This document shows, piece after piece, positions 46,172 through 55,053 of a stretch of DNA of 64,000 nucleotides. Each line of letters begins with the position of its first letter. The stretch's first letter is position 1. Source of the stretch: JAFDBW01 sp963825575 (lineage in GTDB: Bacteria; Desulfobacterota; Desulfuromonadia; Desulfuromonadales; BM103); NCBI GenBank assembly GCA_963825575.1, contig CAWGUB010000018.1:186001-250000 (forward strand), read 5' to 3'. The notes under the pieces are model-generated. The model was given only the letters and a program-made list of their open reading frames with translations. It had not been told where the DNA came from and did not search any database. A program made the translations under genes and the position numbers.

Positions 46172-46753
46172 TCAACCCTTAACCAGCCCGGCAAAGCCCA
46201 TAAAAGCCAGTGACAGTAGTCCAGCTGTCACCAGGGCGACAGCTGTCCCGCGAAAGCTTTTGGGCACTGCACAGAGTTCAAGGCGTTCGCGCAGGCCGGC
46301 AAAGAGAACCAGCGCCAGGGTAAAACCGAGGGCCGCCCCGATGGCGAATACGATCCCTTCCAGAAAGGTATAATCCTTCTGGATATTGAGGACAGCGAGG
46401 CCGAGGACCGCACAGTTGGTCGTAATCAGCGGCAGAAAGATTCCGAGCGACTGGTAGAGCACCGGGCTGACCTTCTGGACCACCATCTCCACCAGCTGCA
46501 CCAGCGAAGCGATGACCAGGATAAAGGCGATAGTCTGCAGGTATTCAATACCGAAAGGAATCAGGATGAAGTATTGGACAAACCAGGTCACAACCGTAGC
46601 CACGGTCATGACGAAAGTCACCGCCATCCCCATGCCGAGAGCCGTTTCGACTTTCTTGGAGACCCCGAGAAACGGGCATATCCCAAGGAACCGCGCCAGG
46701 ACAAAGTTATTGACAAAAATGGCGCTTACCAGAATGACGAGCAGATCAGCCAT
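46172..46753 (-). CDS. rnfA: Rnf electron transport complex subunit A
   Basis: The 193-residue, six-helix protein has FVLARFLGICPFLGVSKKVE (20 residues) with the membrane Cys, and LGIFLPLITTNCAVLGLAV (19 residues) with the second Cys. The two bind the intramembrane cluster with RnfE. First gene of the rnf operon. Confidence 0.96.
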   Translation of the reverse strand: MADLLVILVSAIFVNNFVLARFLGICPFLGVSKKVETALGMGMAVTFVMTVATVVTWFVQYFILIPFGIEYLQTIAFILVIASLVQLVEMVVQKVSPVLYQSLGIFLPLITTNCAVLGLAVLNIQKDYTFLEGIVFAIGAALGFTLALVLFAGLRERLELCAVPKSFRGTAVALVTAGLLSLAFMGFAGLVKG

Positions 46754-46769
46754 GCACCCTACCTTGTAA

Positions 46770-46814
46770 ATTGGTCAGACCAGCGGTTATAAATCAGATG
46801 TCGACCAAAGTCAA
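46770..46814 (-). promoter_or_regulatory. rnf operon promoter with GntR-like operator at the start site
   Basis: On the minus strand TTGACT (46814-46809), a 17-bp spacer and TATAAC (46791-46786) form a good sigma70 promoter. Just downstream, TGGTC-A-GACCA (46772-46782, within TTGGTCAGACCAG) is a perfect 11-bp palindrome covering the expected start. It matches the TGGT-n3-ACCA core used by GntR/FadR/PdhR-type regulators. Its position would allow repression; the regulator is unknown. Confidence 0.65.
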
Positions 46815-47137
46815 ACGCTATACAATGAAAACTTTTTAGCTTTACTTCAAAAAGGGGCAACCGCTTAGCGGACTTGTCGGACGAGAGGAAAACCTTACCG
46901 CAATCATGACTTACTTACAAAAAGCAAAGGGGAGATACAGTTAAAGTTTTAGTTTAGCTAAAACATGCTGCGAATAAACGCCCCGCACACGGAGCCTTCT
47001 GCAGGCCATACAGCTCCTTGACAGGCTTCTGCTGCTATGTTAACAGACGGACAGCAAATTCATACTGATTTTCATGAGGCTACATCGACTCAAACACAAG
47101 GTGCAATGTACAGCCCGAAATTACTCAAGGAGCCACT
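46815..47137. other. Intergenic region between the divergent rnf operon and hemL
   Basis: No gene is seen. GTTTTAG-TTTAG-CTAAAAC (46946-46964) is a perfect inverted repeat in an A/T-rich stretch and could be an operator. A TTGACA box (47018-47023) with a weak TAACAG 17 bp later is a possible hemL promoter. AAGGAG precedes the hemL ATG. Confidence 0.45.
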
Positions 47138-48421
47138 ATGAACCACCAGCAGTCCGCCGAACTTTTTCTCAAAGCCAAACAGGTCATTCCGGGTGGCGTC
47201 AACAGCCCGGTCCGTGCATTTAAATCCGTCGGTTGCGACCCGATCTTCATCGCTCGCGCCGCAGGATCGAAGATCTTCGACGCGGACGGCAACAGCTATA
47301 TCGATTACGTCGGCTCCTGGGGCCCGATGATCCTCGGCCATTGTCACCCCAAGGTCGTTGAAGCCATTCAACAGACCGCGGCAACCGGGGCCTCCTTCGG
47401 CGCTCCGACCGCTCGCGAGACCCAGTTGGCCGAGATGGTTTGCGCAGCCTACCCGAATATTGAAAAAGTCCGCATGGTATCCTCGGGGACCGAAGCGACC
47501 ATGAGCGCCATCCGTCTGGCGCGCGGCTATACCGGGCGCGACAAGATTATCAAGTTTGACGGCTGCTACCATGGCCATGCCGACTCGCTTCTGGTCAAGG
47601 CCGGCAGCGGCCTGGCAACCTTTGGCGTCCCAACCTCTCCCGGCGTACCGGCTGACTTTGCCAAGCTCACCCTCACCGCCACCTACAACAACCTGGAAGA
47701 AGTCAGGGAAATAGTTACGGTCAATCAGGGTGAAGTCGCCTGTATCATCCTTGAACCGATTGCCGGCAACATGGGTTGTGTCGCGCCCAGGCCGGGCTTC
47801 CTCGAAGGGTTGCGCCAGCTCTGCGACGCCGAAGGAATCATCCTGATCATCGACGAAGTCATGACCGGCTTCCGGGTCGCCTACGGCGGCGCCCAGGAGC
47901 GGTTTGGCGTTTATGGCGACCTGGTCTGCCTCGGCAAGATTATCGGCGGCGGTCTGCCGGTCGGCGCTTTCGGCGGCAAGCGGGAGATCATGGAGGCCCT
48001 TTCTCCCGAGGGTGGTGTCTACCAGGCCGGGACCCTCTCCGGCAACCCGCTGGCCATGAGTGCCGGCATTGCCACCCTGGAACTGCTCCAGGAAAACGGC
48101 TTTTACGAAACCATCGAGGAAAAGAGCGCTTACCTCTGCAAGGGCCTTCAGGATGCCGCGGCAGAAGCGAAGATCCCTACTTCCCTGCAGCGGGTAGGCG
48201 GCATGTTCTGCACCTACTTCCAGCCGGAAGAGGTCTTCTGCTTCAGCGACGTCAGACCGGAAGCCCCACAAGTCTTCGCCAAATTCTTTCGCAGCATGCT
48301 CGATCAGGGGATCAACCTGGCGCCTTCACAGTACGAGGCCGGCTTCATGAGTGTCGCGCATTCGCAGGACGATCTCGACCGGACGATTGAGGCGGCTCGC
48401 AAGGCGTTCAAGGGGATTTAA
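47138..48421 (+). CDS. hemL: Glutamate-1-semialdehyde 2,1-aminomutase
   Basis: The 427-residue PLP enzyme converts glutamate-1-semialdehyde to 5-aminolevulinate, the tetrapyrrole precursor needed for the many cytochromes expected in this group. Motifs are IPGGVNSPVRAFK, GSWGPMILGH, VSSGTEATMSAIRLARG (17 residues), DEVMTGFR and the PLP lysine K267 in LGKIIGGGLPVGAFGG. Monocistronic: its own terminator follows. Confidence 0.97.
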   Translation: MNHQQSAELFLKAKQVIPGGVNSPVRAFKSVGCDPIFIARAAGSKIFDADGNSYIDYVGSWGPMILGHCHPKVVEAIQQTAATGASFGAPTARETQLAEMVCAAYPNIEKVRMVSSGTEATMSAIRLARGYTGRDKIIKFDGCYHGHADSLLVKAGSGLATFGVPTSPGVPADFAKLTLTATYNNLEEVREIVTVNQGEVACIILEPIAGNMGCVAPRPGFLEGLRQLCDAEGIILIIDEVMTGFRVAYGGAQERFGVYGDLVCLGKIIGGGLPVGAFGGKREIMEALSPEGGVYQAGTLSGNPLAMSAGIATLELLQENGFYETIEEKSAYLCKGLQDAAAEAKIPTSLQRVGGMFCTYFQPEEVFCFSDVRPEAPQVFAKFFRSMLDQGINLAPSQYEAGFMSVAHSQDDLDRTIEAARKAFKGI

Positions 48422-48446
48422 GCAGATATCAAATCTATTTGCAGTG

Positions 48447-48493
48447 AACAAACTAAGGGCAATGGGTGGTTAATCTGTTGCCCTTAGTTTGTT
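48447..48493 (+). terminator. hemL terminator, also the left boundary hairpin of element copy 3
   Basis: AACAAACTAAGGGCAA...TTGCCCTTAGTTTGTT is a perfect 16-bp stem around a 15-nt loop, 25 bases after hemL. The inner GGGCAA/TTGCCC part is shared with the boundary hairpins of the other elements. Confidence 0.75.
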
Positions 48494-48990
48494 GTGCTCT
48501 GGGATTTAAAGACAAAAGCAAAACCCGGGGGTTGCGCCCCCCGACTGCGCCTTACTCTTTTGCTGGCCCAAAAGAGTAAGCAGAAAAAGGCCTGCGCTGC
48601 GCTGGGCATGTCTGGTTCGTCAAGGCGGCAACCTCAATCCGGATGGTTCTTATCGATCAAGAGCCCAGCTTTCCCCCGCAGGAGCCGAGGCTCTTGAGAG
48701 CCTCTCCTGCAGTGGAGACTTGCGTTGATAGAGCTTGTTTTGGCTTTCCCCTGGTAAATTACACGGCAAGGTCAGGCCCTTTGACACAGGGCCGGATCCT
48801 TATCACAGCAGGTTCTTGAAGTCACAGAAATCCGGCAAAGGAGATGCCCTCCGCAAGGAGAAGGCACTTTTGCATACTTTTGTTGCCGGACAAAAGTATG
48901 GCGTCGGGCGGGACGCGACCCGCCGGTTTTGCTTTTGTCTTTAACTTCCAAAGTCTAATAAAAAGGGCAACGGGTTAACCCGCCTTTGCA
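48447..48990. repeat. Hairpin-rich dispersed element, copy 3
   Basis: The element lies between hemL and pepA. Module A: CCGGGGG/CCCCCCG then TTACTCTTTTG/CAAAAGAGTAA (48552-48579). Inverted module A': CATACTTTTGT/ACAAAAGTATG (48873-48900) then GGCGGG/CCCGCC. GAGGCTC-TTGA-GAGCCTC lies between. The right boundary, AAGGGCAACGGGTTAACCCGCCTT (48963-48986), is a changed version of the GGGCAACAG hairpin. The module sequences are almost identical to copy 2. Confidence 0.88.
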
Positions 48991-49017
48991 CTTGTGGGTT
49001 GAATCAACGAGAGCTGA

Positions 49018-49056
49018 AAGCCACGCACTTAATAAATTTGTGTGCGGGGCTTTTTG
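49018..49056 (+). terminator. Terminator-like hairpin before pepA
   Basis: AAGCCACGCAC...GTGTGCGGGGCTT is followed by TTT, about 125 bases upstream of the pepA start. It would insulate pepA from element copy 3. TATACT at 49142-49147 is a possible -10 box for pepA. Confidence 0.55.
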
Positions 49057-49179
49057 CATGCACATAGAGTCTGTCAGAATGCCCCGCGCAAGACTAACCT
49101 CTGTTCAAAATACACAAACAAGCTTATCATCCGTGGTGTTGTATACTTATGGGACATCCCGACATCAAGGAGAAGATTG

Positions 49180-50685
49180 ATGGACATCAAAATCCGCAAA
49201 ACATCCCCGCTGCAAATAAAGACCCCATGCATGGTGATCGGTGTCTGCGAGAAGGATTTTTCAAAACCTCTATTAAAAGAACTTGATCAGAAGCTCGGCG
49301 GTCTGCTCCGCAAGGCGCAGCGCAATGGAGAATTTTCCGCCAAGGCGGATGAACAGATTCTTTTCCAACCCGCCGGACACCTTCCGGCAGAGCGTGTTCT
49401 CCTCATCGGCCTCGGCCGGGCAGAAAAGATCACAACCGAGAAGATCCGTCGTGCGGCCGGTCAAGCAATACAGCTGGTTGCAGAAAGAAAGTTTGGCTCG
49501 ATGGCATTTGCCTTGCCGCCCGGCACCGGCGGAAGTGATTATGCCGCTCAGGTCCAGGCTGCAGCAGAAGGACTTCTTCTGGCCAGCTACCGCTACGACC
49601 TGTTTCTCGGCGGAAAAGCTAAAGGTTCACGCAAACTGCCGAAAGCTGTAACCCTGATGGTCGAAGCTGAACATGACAAGAAAGGCTGCGAGGCTACCGT
49701 TGAAAAGGCGCAAAAACTCTGCCGAGCCGTGATCTTGGCCCGTGATCTCGTCAATACGCCAGGGAACATAAAATCGCCTGCCTTCCTCGCAGAACAGGCA
49801 CAGGCGGCGGCAGGTGAAAGCACATTGAAATGCACGGTTCTCGGCCAGAAACAATTAGTCAAGGAAGGTTGCAGCGCCCTGCTCAGCGTGGCCCAGGGCA
49901 GCGCACGAGAGCCCCGGCTGATTATCCTGGAACATCATGGCGGCGGCAAAGGCGAGGCGCCAGTCGCCCTGATCGGCAAAGGCGTCACTTTTGATTCCGG
50001 CGGCATATCGTTGAAATCGCCCGAGAAGATGGATGAGATGAAGATGGACATGGGCGGTGGCGCAGCGGTTATCGGCACCATGCTGGCGGCCTCACTGCTA
50101 GAATTGCCGGTCAACCTGGTCGGCATCATACCCGCAGTGGAGAATATGCCCTCGGGAACGGCCTATCGGCCGGGCGACATATTGACCAGCCTCTCCGGCC
50201 AGACGATCGAGGTCCTCAACACCGATGCCGAAGGCCGCCTGATCCTTGCCGACGCCCTGACTTATGCAAAACGTTACGAGCCAAGACTGGTCATTGATCT
50301 GGCGACCCTGACCGGGGCCTGCATCATCGCCTTGGGTCATCAGGCCACGGCCGTCCTGGGCAACGACCAGAAGCTTGTCCAGTCGCTTTTGAACGCCGGG
50401 GAGAAAAGCGGTGAGCGTCTCTGGCAACTACCGCTCTGGGAAGAGTATGATCAGCTGATCAAAAGCAGTGTTGCCGACGTCAAAAACACCGGCGGCCGGC
50501 CGGCCGGCACAATCACCGCAGCAGCCTTCCTGAAGAAGTTTGCGAATGATTTCCACTGGGCCCACCTGGACATCGCCGGCACGGCCTGGCGCGACCAGGA
50601 TCAGCCTTACACACCGAAAGGCGGGACCGGAGTCGGCGTGCGACTGCTGATTGAATTTTTGCACGACCTGGCTGCCGCAGAATAA
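49180..50685 (+). CDS. pepA: Leucyl aminopeptidase (M17)
   Basis: The start at ATG 49180 has AGGAG 8 bases upstream; the open frame goes further up but lacks support. The 501-residue cytosolic metalloexopeptidase has the two-metal site in GKGVTFDSGGISLK and NTDAEGRLILADAL, plus the catalytic Arg of the latter. LWQLPLWEEYD and NTGGRPAGTITAAAFLKKF (19 residues) complete the M17 signature. First of a plus-strand series pepA, serA-like, hisZ, purA. Confidence 0.96.
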   Translation: MDIKIRKTSPLQIKTPCMVIGVCEKDFSKPLLKELDQKLGGLLRKAQRNGEFSAKADEQILFQPAGHLPAERVLLIGLGRAEKITTEKIRRAAGQAIQLVAERKFGSMAFALPPGTGGSDYAAQVQAAAEGLLLASYRYDLFLGGKAKGSRKLPKAVTLMVEAEHDKKGCEATVEKAQKLCRAVILARDLVNTPGNIKSPAFLAEQAQAAAGESTLKCTVLGQKQLVKEGCSALLSVAQGSAREPRLIILEHHGGGKGEAPVALIGKGVTFDSGGISLKSPEKMDEMKMDMGGGAAVIGTMLAASLLELPVNLVGIIPAVENMPSGTAYRPGDILTSLSGQTIEVLNTDAEGRLILADALTYAKRYEPRLVIDLATLTGACIIALGHQATAVLGNDQKLVQSLLNAGEKSGERLWQLPLWEEYDQLIKSSVADVKNTGGRPAGTITAAAFLKKFANDFHWAHLDIAGTAWRDQDQPYTPKGGTGVGVRLLIEFLHDLAAAE

Positions 50686-50721
50686 CCACGGTTCAACGGC
50701 CTGACATGCCGGCCTTTCGCC

Positions 50722-50750
50722 TTGACAGGTGAAATGCCGGTTGCTAGGTT
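50722..50750 (+). promoter_or_regulatory. Predicted promoter of the serA-like/hisZ/purA unit
   Basis: TTGACA (50722-50727), a 17-bp spacer and TAGGTT (50745-50750) preceded by TGC (extended -10 pattern). About 55-60 nt of leader before ATG 50809. Confidence 0.55.
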
Positions 50751-50808
50751 ACTGTGTTCGGGTATAAATAATTACAGCGACACATCAATCTATTCTGTGA
50801 CGGGTTCT

Positions 50809-52395
50809 ATGATGAAGGTACTGGTTTCTGATAAATTCCCCACTGAAGGACTCCACGTGCTGGAACAGGCCGAAGGTGTCGAGCTGGATTATCAACCAGG
50901 CCTGTCCACTGAGCAGCTGCTGAAAGCGGTGGCCGATGCCGATGCGCTGATTGTCCGCAGCGGCACCCTGGTCACAGAAGAGGTCTTTCAGGCGGCCACA
51001 TGCCTCAAGGTCGTCGGTCGCGCCGGCGTCGGCACCAGCAACCTCGACCTCGATGCGGCGAACCGCAAGGGCGTCGTCATCATGCATACCCCCTTCGGCA
51101 GCACAACCACGACTGCCGAGCACACGATAGCGATGATTTTCTCCCTGGCCAGACAGATCCCTAGAGCCAGCCAATCGACCAAAAGCGGTCACTGGAATGC
51201 GGAGGACTTTCTCGGCATCGAAGTAGCCGGCAAGACCCTTGGAGTCATGGGCGCAGGTAAAATTGGTCGGCTGGTCATTGAACGGGCCCTCGCCTTGAAA
51301 ATGAAACCGATTGTCTACGACCCCTACCTGACCGAAGACACATTGCGCCTGCTGGGAGCCGAGCAGGTTGAATTTGATGAGTTGCTGAGCCGCTCCGACT
51401 TTTTGACCCTGCACACACCACGCAACGCCGAAACCGCCAATATCCTGAACCGGGAAACCTTGGCGAAAGCCAAGCCTGGATGCCATATCATCAACTGTGC
51501 AACGGGCGGGCTGATCGATGAGCTTGCCCTGGCTGAAGCGATACGCGGAGGACACATTGCGGGTGCGGCGATTGACGTCTTTGATAAAGAGCCCCCGGCA
51601 AAAGACAACCCGCTCCTCGGGCTCGATCAGGTCATCTGCACTCCTCACCTGCGCACGGCCACCCGTGACGCCCAGGTGAACGTGACAGTACAGATTGCCA
51701 ACCAGGTTGTGGAGTTTCTGCAGCGTGGCATTATCGTCAATGCAGTGAATGTTCCCTCGATCAGCGCGGACCTGCTGGCCACGCTACGACCACATCTGGA
51801 GCTGGCCGAACGCCTTGGTTCATTCCAGGCCCAGCTCTACGGCAAAGGCCTCGAGGAGGTTCGTCTGGAGTATGCCGGAACCGTCACCAACAACCCGACC
51901 GAACCATTAACCATGGCGGCGCTAAAAGGCCTTCTGGAGCCGATGATCGGCCCTGAGGCCAACTATATCAACGCTCCTCACCTGGCCAGGGAGCGCCGTA
52001 TCCGGGTAACGGAAACCCGCAGCCAGTCGGGCCGCGGGTTCTCCAGCATGATTCGCCTGACAGTTGTCGGTACGGATGGAGAACATGCAGTATGTGGCGC
52101 GATGTTCGGCGAAGGGGATTACCGCATTGTCCGCGTTAACGGCTGCAATGTTGAAGCTATACCCAGGGGCCATCTGCTGGTGTTGTTCAACGAGGACCGC
52201 CCCGGCATCATCGGCTTTATCGGACAAGTGCTTGGCGACGCGGAAATCAACATTGCCGGCATGAACCTGACACGACAATCAACCGACGGGAAAGCGGTCT
52301 CCCTGATCAATGTTGATAGTTGCATTCCTGACGAAACTCTGGAAAAATTGCGTGCCCACCCCCACATCGTGGCAGCAAACCAGATCGTATTATAG
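50809..52395 (+). CDS. PGDH-like D-2-hydroxyacid dehydrogenase family protein, catalytic Arg replaced (paralogue 3)
   Basis: From ATG 50809 (MMKVLVSDKF; second ATG 50812) the 528-residue protein has the full PGDH layout: NAD-binding GVMGAGKIGR at 145-154, intervening ASB-like domain, and a C-terminal ACT domain (EDRPGIIGFIGQVLGDAEIN, 20 residues). The position of the catalytic Arg (NCARGG in paralogue 1) is Thr232 (NCATGG). The loop after His280 reads TPHLRTATRDAQ instead of TPHLGANTFEAQ; Glu261 and His280 are kept. Loss of the substrate-binding Arg argues against normal 3-phosphoglycerate oxidation. It may be a regulatory or altered-specificity paralogue. It is directly followed by hisZ. Confidence 0.88.
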   Translation: MMKVLVSDKFPTEGLHVLEQAEGVELDYQPGLSTEQLLKAVADADALIVRSGTLVTEEVFQAATCLKVVGRAGVGTSNLDLDAANRKGVVIMHTPFGSTTTTAEHTIAMIFSLARQIPRASQSTKSGHWNAEDFLGIEVAGKTLGVMGAGKIGRLVIERALALKMKPIVYDPYLTEDTLRLLGAEQVEFDELLSRSDFLTLHTPRNAETANILNRETLAKAKPGCHIINCATGGLIDELALAEAIRGGHIAGAAIDVFDKEPPAKDNPLLGLDQVICTPHLRTATRDAQVNVTVQIANQVVEFLQRGIIVNAVNVPSISADLLATLRPHLELAERLGSFQAQLYGKGLEEVRLEYAGTVTNNPTEPLTMAALKGLLEPMIGPEANYINAPHLARERRIRVTETRSQSGRGFSSMIRLTVVGTDGEHAVCGAMFGEGDYRIVRVNGCNVEAIPRGHLLVLFNEDRPGIIGFIGQVLGDAEINIAGMNLTRQSTDGKAVSLINVDSCIPDETLEKLRAHPHIVAANQIVL

Positions 52396-52407
52396 AAAGA
52401 CTCGATT

Positions 52408-53685
52408 GTGTCGAACATCATAGAAACCCGCCTGCCTACCGGTATGAAAGATTTCCTACCGGTTAAAGCAGCCAAGCTTGACTATCTGCAAAACAGCCTG
52501 CGCAGCATCTACCGCTCCTGGGGCTTTCGCCCTGTGGCACCGGCCATTCTGGAGGATCTCTCGGTCCTCGAACTCGGGCTGGGAGCCGACCTGCGGGAAA
52601 AGACCTTTCGTTTCGACGACCGTCAGACCGGACGCCTGGTCGCTTTCCCGCCCGACATCACTCCCCAGGTCGCGCGGATTGCCGCAACCCGCATGCGTGA
52701 CATGCCGCTCCCTTTCCGCCTCTGCTATAACGGCTGCGTGCTGCGCCATACTGAGCAACAGCTCGGCAAGGATCGGCAGATCTATCAATCCGGGGTGGAA
52801 CTGATCGGCCTGAGCGGTCCCGAAGCCGACGCTGAAATGATCGCCATGGCGGTCAAATGTCTGCAGGCCGTCGGCGCGACCGAGTTCACCATCGACATCG
52901 GCCAGGTTGAATTTCTGCGCGGCATCCTCGACGACCTGCCGCTCGATTCGACACAATCCCGTGAGGTCAGAACGGCCATCGCCGCCAAGGACGTCTCCGG
53001 CCTGCAGCGGAGGCTCAAAGACCTGCCGCTGACCGACCAGCAGCGCGCCGAACTGCTTGCCCTGCCCAGGCTTTACGGCGGCCGCGAGACCCTTGTTCAG
53101 GCTCGGCGGGTAATCACCAATCCCGCATCACAGCAGGCTTTGGATAACCTGGAAAGAATCCTGGAAGTCCTCACGGTTTACGGCGTCGAGGAGCACATTA
53201 CTTTAGACCTTGGTGAAATGCGCGGTTTCGATTACCATAGCGGGCTGATATTCCAGGGCTTCATGTCCGGCTTCGGCAGGGCGGTCTGCGCCGGCGGCCG
53301 TTATGACGGTCTGACCGAGCGATACGGATTCGCAGCTCCGGCTACCGGTTTTGCCTTTAACCTGTACAACCTGCTCTTCGCCCTCGACAGCGTTCTCGAC
53401 GAGCGCGCCGAAGAGGGGACCGACATCCTGCTCTTCTCGTCAGGATCGGACAAGGCCCCGGCCCAGCGCCTGGCCGCAGCCCTGCGAGAACAGGGGTACT
53501 CGGTGGCCCGTGACATTATCGGGCGCGACCAGGCGGCCAGCCTCGACTACGCCCGGCGCATGCATTACCGTTACCTGCTGGTCATTGACTCGGCACAAGC
53601 AGAACTGATTCTGATCCGCACTGCGGACGGTGAAAATACCTGCGTGACACGCGCAGCGATCGAATCCGGGCAATTCCGGATTTAG
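52408..53685 (+). CDS. hisZ: ATP phosphoribosyltransferase regulatory subunit HisZ
   Basis: The 425-residue HisRS paralogue starts at GTG 52408 (SNIIETRLPTGMKDFLP). It has class II synthetase-like motifs (PDITPQVARI, GFDYHSGLIFQGF) but no anticodon domain role. HisZ pairs with the short form of HisG to make the first histidine enzyme and to sense histidine. HisG is therefore expected elsewhere as the short form. The gene is 12 bases after the PGDH-like gene and 9 bases before purA. Confidence 0.93.
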   Translation: MSNIIETRLPTGMKDFLPVKAAKLDYLQNSLRSIYRSWGFRPVAPAILEDLSVLELGLGADLREKTFRFDDRQTGRLVAFPPDITPQVARIAATRMRDMPLPFRLCYNGCVLRHTEQQLGKDRQIYQSGVELIGLSGPEADAEMIAMAVKCLQAVGATEFTIDIGQVEFLRGILDDLPLDSTQSREVRTAIAAKDVSGLQRRLKDLPLTDQQRAELLALPRLYGGRETLVQARRVITNPASQQALDNLERILEVLTVYGVEEHITLDLGEMRGFDYHSGLIFQGFMSGFGRAVCAGGRYDGLTERYGFAAPATGFAFNLYNLLFALDSVLDERAEEGTDILLFSSGSDKAPAQRLAAALREQGYSVARDIIGRDQAASLDYARRMHYRYLLVIDSAQAELILIRTADGENTCVTRAAIESGQFRI

Positions 53686-53694
53686 GAGACAACC

Positions 53695-54984
53695 ATGGCA
53701 AATGTCGTCATCATCGGCGCCCAGTGGGGCGACGAAGGCAAAGGGAAAGTAGTCGATATCTACACCGAGCACGCCAAGCAGATTGTCCGCTATCAGGGCG
53801 GCAACAACGCCGGGCACACCCTGGTAGTGGGAAATGAAAAGGTCGTTCTGCACCTGATCCCCTCCGGCATCCTGCATCCCGGCAAGCGCTGCGTGATCGG
53901 CAACGGCGTTGTCCTCGACCCAAAGGTCTTCCTCGGCGAAATCGAAGGCCTCAAGAAGAGGGGATATTTCAAGGATGACAATCAGCTCCTGGTCGACAGC
54001 AATCTGCATGTCATCATGCCCTGGCACAAAGCGATCGACCTGGCCCGGGAAAAAGATGCCAGCCGCAAGATCGGCACCACCGGTCGCGGTATCGGTCCGG
54101 CCTACGAGGACAAGATCGGCCGTCGCGGCATACGCATGAGCGACCTCGTCAAGCCCCTGGTCTTCCGCCGCAAGCTTCAGGAATTCCTGCCGGAGAAAAA
54201 CTTTCTGCTGGAGAAGTTCTTCGGCGAAGCTCCACTCGACGAGGAACAGATCTTTACCGAGTATTCGGGATACGCCAAGCAGATCGAAAAATATATCGGC
54301 TGCTGTTCAAGCTCTCTGAACGCCGCGATTCTGGCCGGCGACAACCTGCTCTTTGAAGGGGCCCAGGGCACCCTGCTTGATATTGATCATGGCACCTATC
54401 CTTACGTGACATCGTCCTCTACCTGCATCGGCGGAGTGAGTACGGGTACGGGTGTGGCACCATCCCACATCACAGGCGTTATCGGAATCACCAAGGCTTA
54501 TTGCACCAGGGTCGGTGAAGGGCCTTTCCCAACTGAACTGCATGATGAGATGGGGGAGACTCTGCGTAAAACCGGCCAGGAATTCGGTGCAACGACCGGC
54601 CGCCCCCGCCGTTGCGGCTGGTTCGACGCCGTCGCCATCCGCGAAGCCGTACGCCTGAACGGCATGACCGGGCTGGCGGTCACCAAACTCGACGTTTTGA
54701 ACGAGCTCGACAGCATCAAGGTCTGCACGGCCTATTCATACAAAGGGCAACTGCTGGAGGAGTTCCCACGTGACGCCGACATCCTGCAGGAATGCAAGCC
54801 GGTTTATGAAGAGTTCGAGGGCTGGCGCAGCGATATCTGCAACGCAACCAGCATGGCGGAACTGCCGGCAACGGCCAAGGCCTACCTGGCCAAGCTCGAG
54901 GAACTGGCCGGCTGCCCTGTGGCCCTGGTCTCAGTCGGCCCCCGCCGTGATCAGACGATCCAGGTGAGCAATCCTTTCACTTGA
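53695..54984 (+). CDS. purA: Adenylosuccinate synthetase
   Basis: The 429-residue enzyme starts IIGAQWGDEGKGKVVDIYTE with the GTP-binding WGDEGKGK loop (residues 9-16) and the catalytic Asp/His in NNAGHT. It has TTGRGIGPAYEDK and the C-terminal VSVGPRRDQTI. It makes adenylosuccinate from IMP and aspartate. Linkage to hisZ ties purine and histidine synthesis, which share the AICAR/ATP cycle. A strong terminator follows. Confidence 0.97.
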   Translation: MANVVIIGAQWGDEGKGKVVDIYTEHAKQIVRYQGGNNAGHTLVVGNEKVVLHLIPSGILHPGKRCVIGNGVVLDPKVFLGEIEGLKKRGYFKDDNQLLVDSNLHVIMPWHKAIDLAREKDASRKIGTTGRGIGPAYEDKIGRRGIRMSDLVKPLVFRRKLQEFLPEKNFLLEKFFGEAPLDEEQIFTEYSGYAKQIEKYIGCCSSSLNAAILAGDNLLFEGAQGTLLDIDHGTYPYVTSSSTCIGGVSTGTGVAPSHITGVIGITKAYCTRVGEGPFPTELHDEMGETLRKTGQEFGATTGRPRRCGWFDAVAIREAVRLNGMTGLAVTKLDVLNELDSIKVCTAYSYKGQLLEEFPRDADILQECKPVYEEFEGWRSDICNATSMAELPATAKAYLAKLEELAGCPVALVSVGPRRDQTIQVSNPFT

Positions 54985-55012
54985 TTGTTAGTTAACTAAA
55001 TTGGCTATTGTC

Positions 55013-55053
55013 AAAGGGCAACAGATGGTTAATCTGTTGCCCTTAATTTTTTC
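55013..55053 (+). terminator. purA terminator, also the left boundary hairpin of element copy 4
   Basis: AAGGGCAACAGAT-GGTTA-ATCTGTTGCCCTT is a perfect 13-bp stem and 5-nt loop followed by AATTTTTTCT. It is the clearest example of the GGGCAACAG boundary hairpin working as an intrinsic terminator. Confidence 0.9.

Noticed and set aside
47090..48271. 393-residue minus-strand open frame
   Set aside because: It is antisense to hemL, which is unmistakable.
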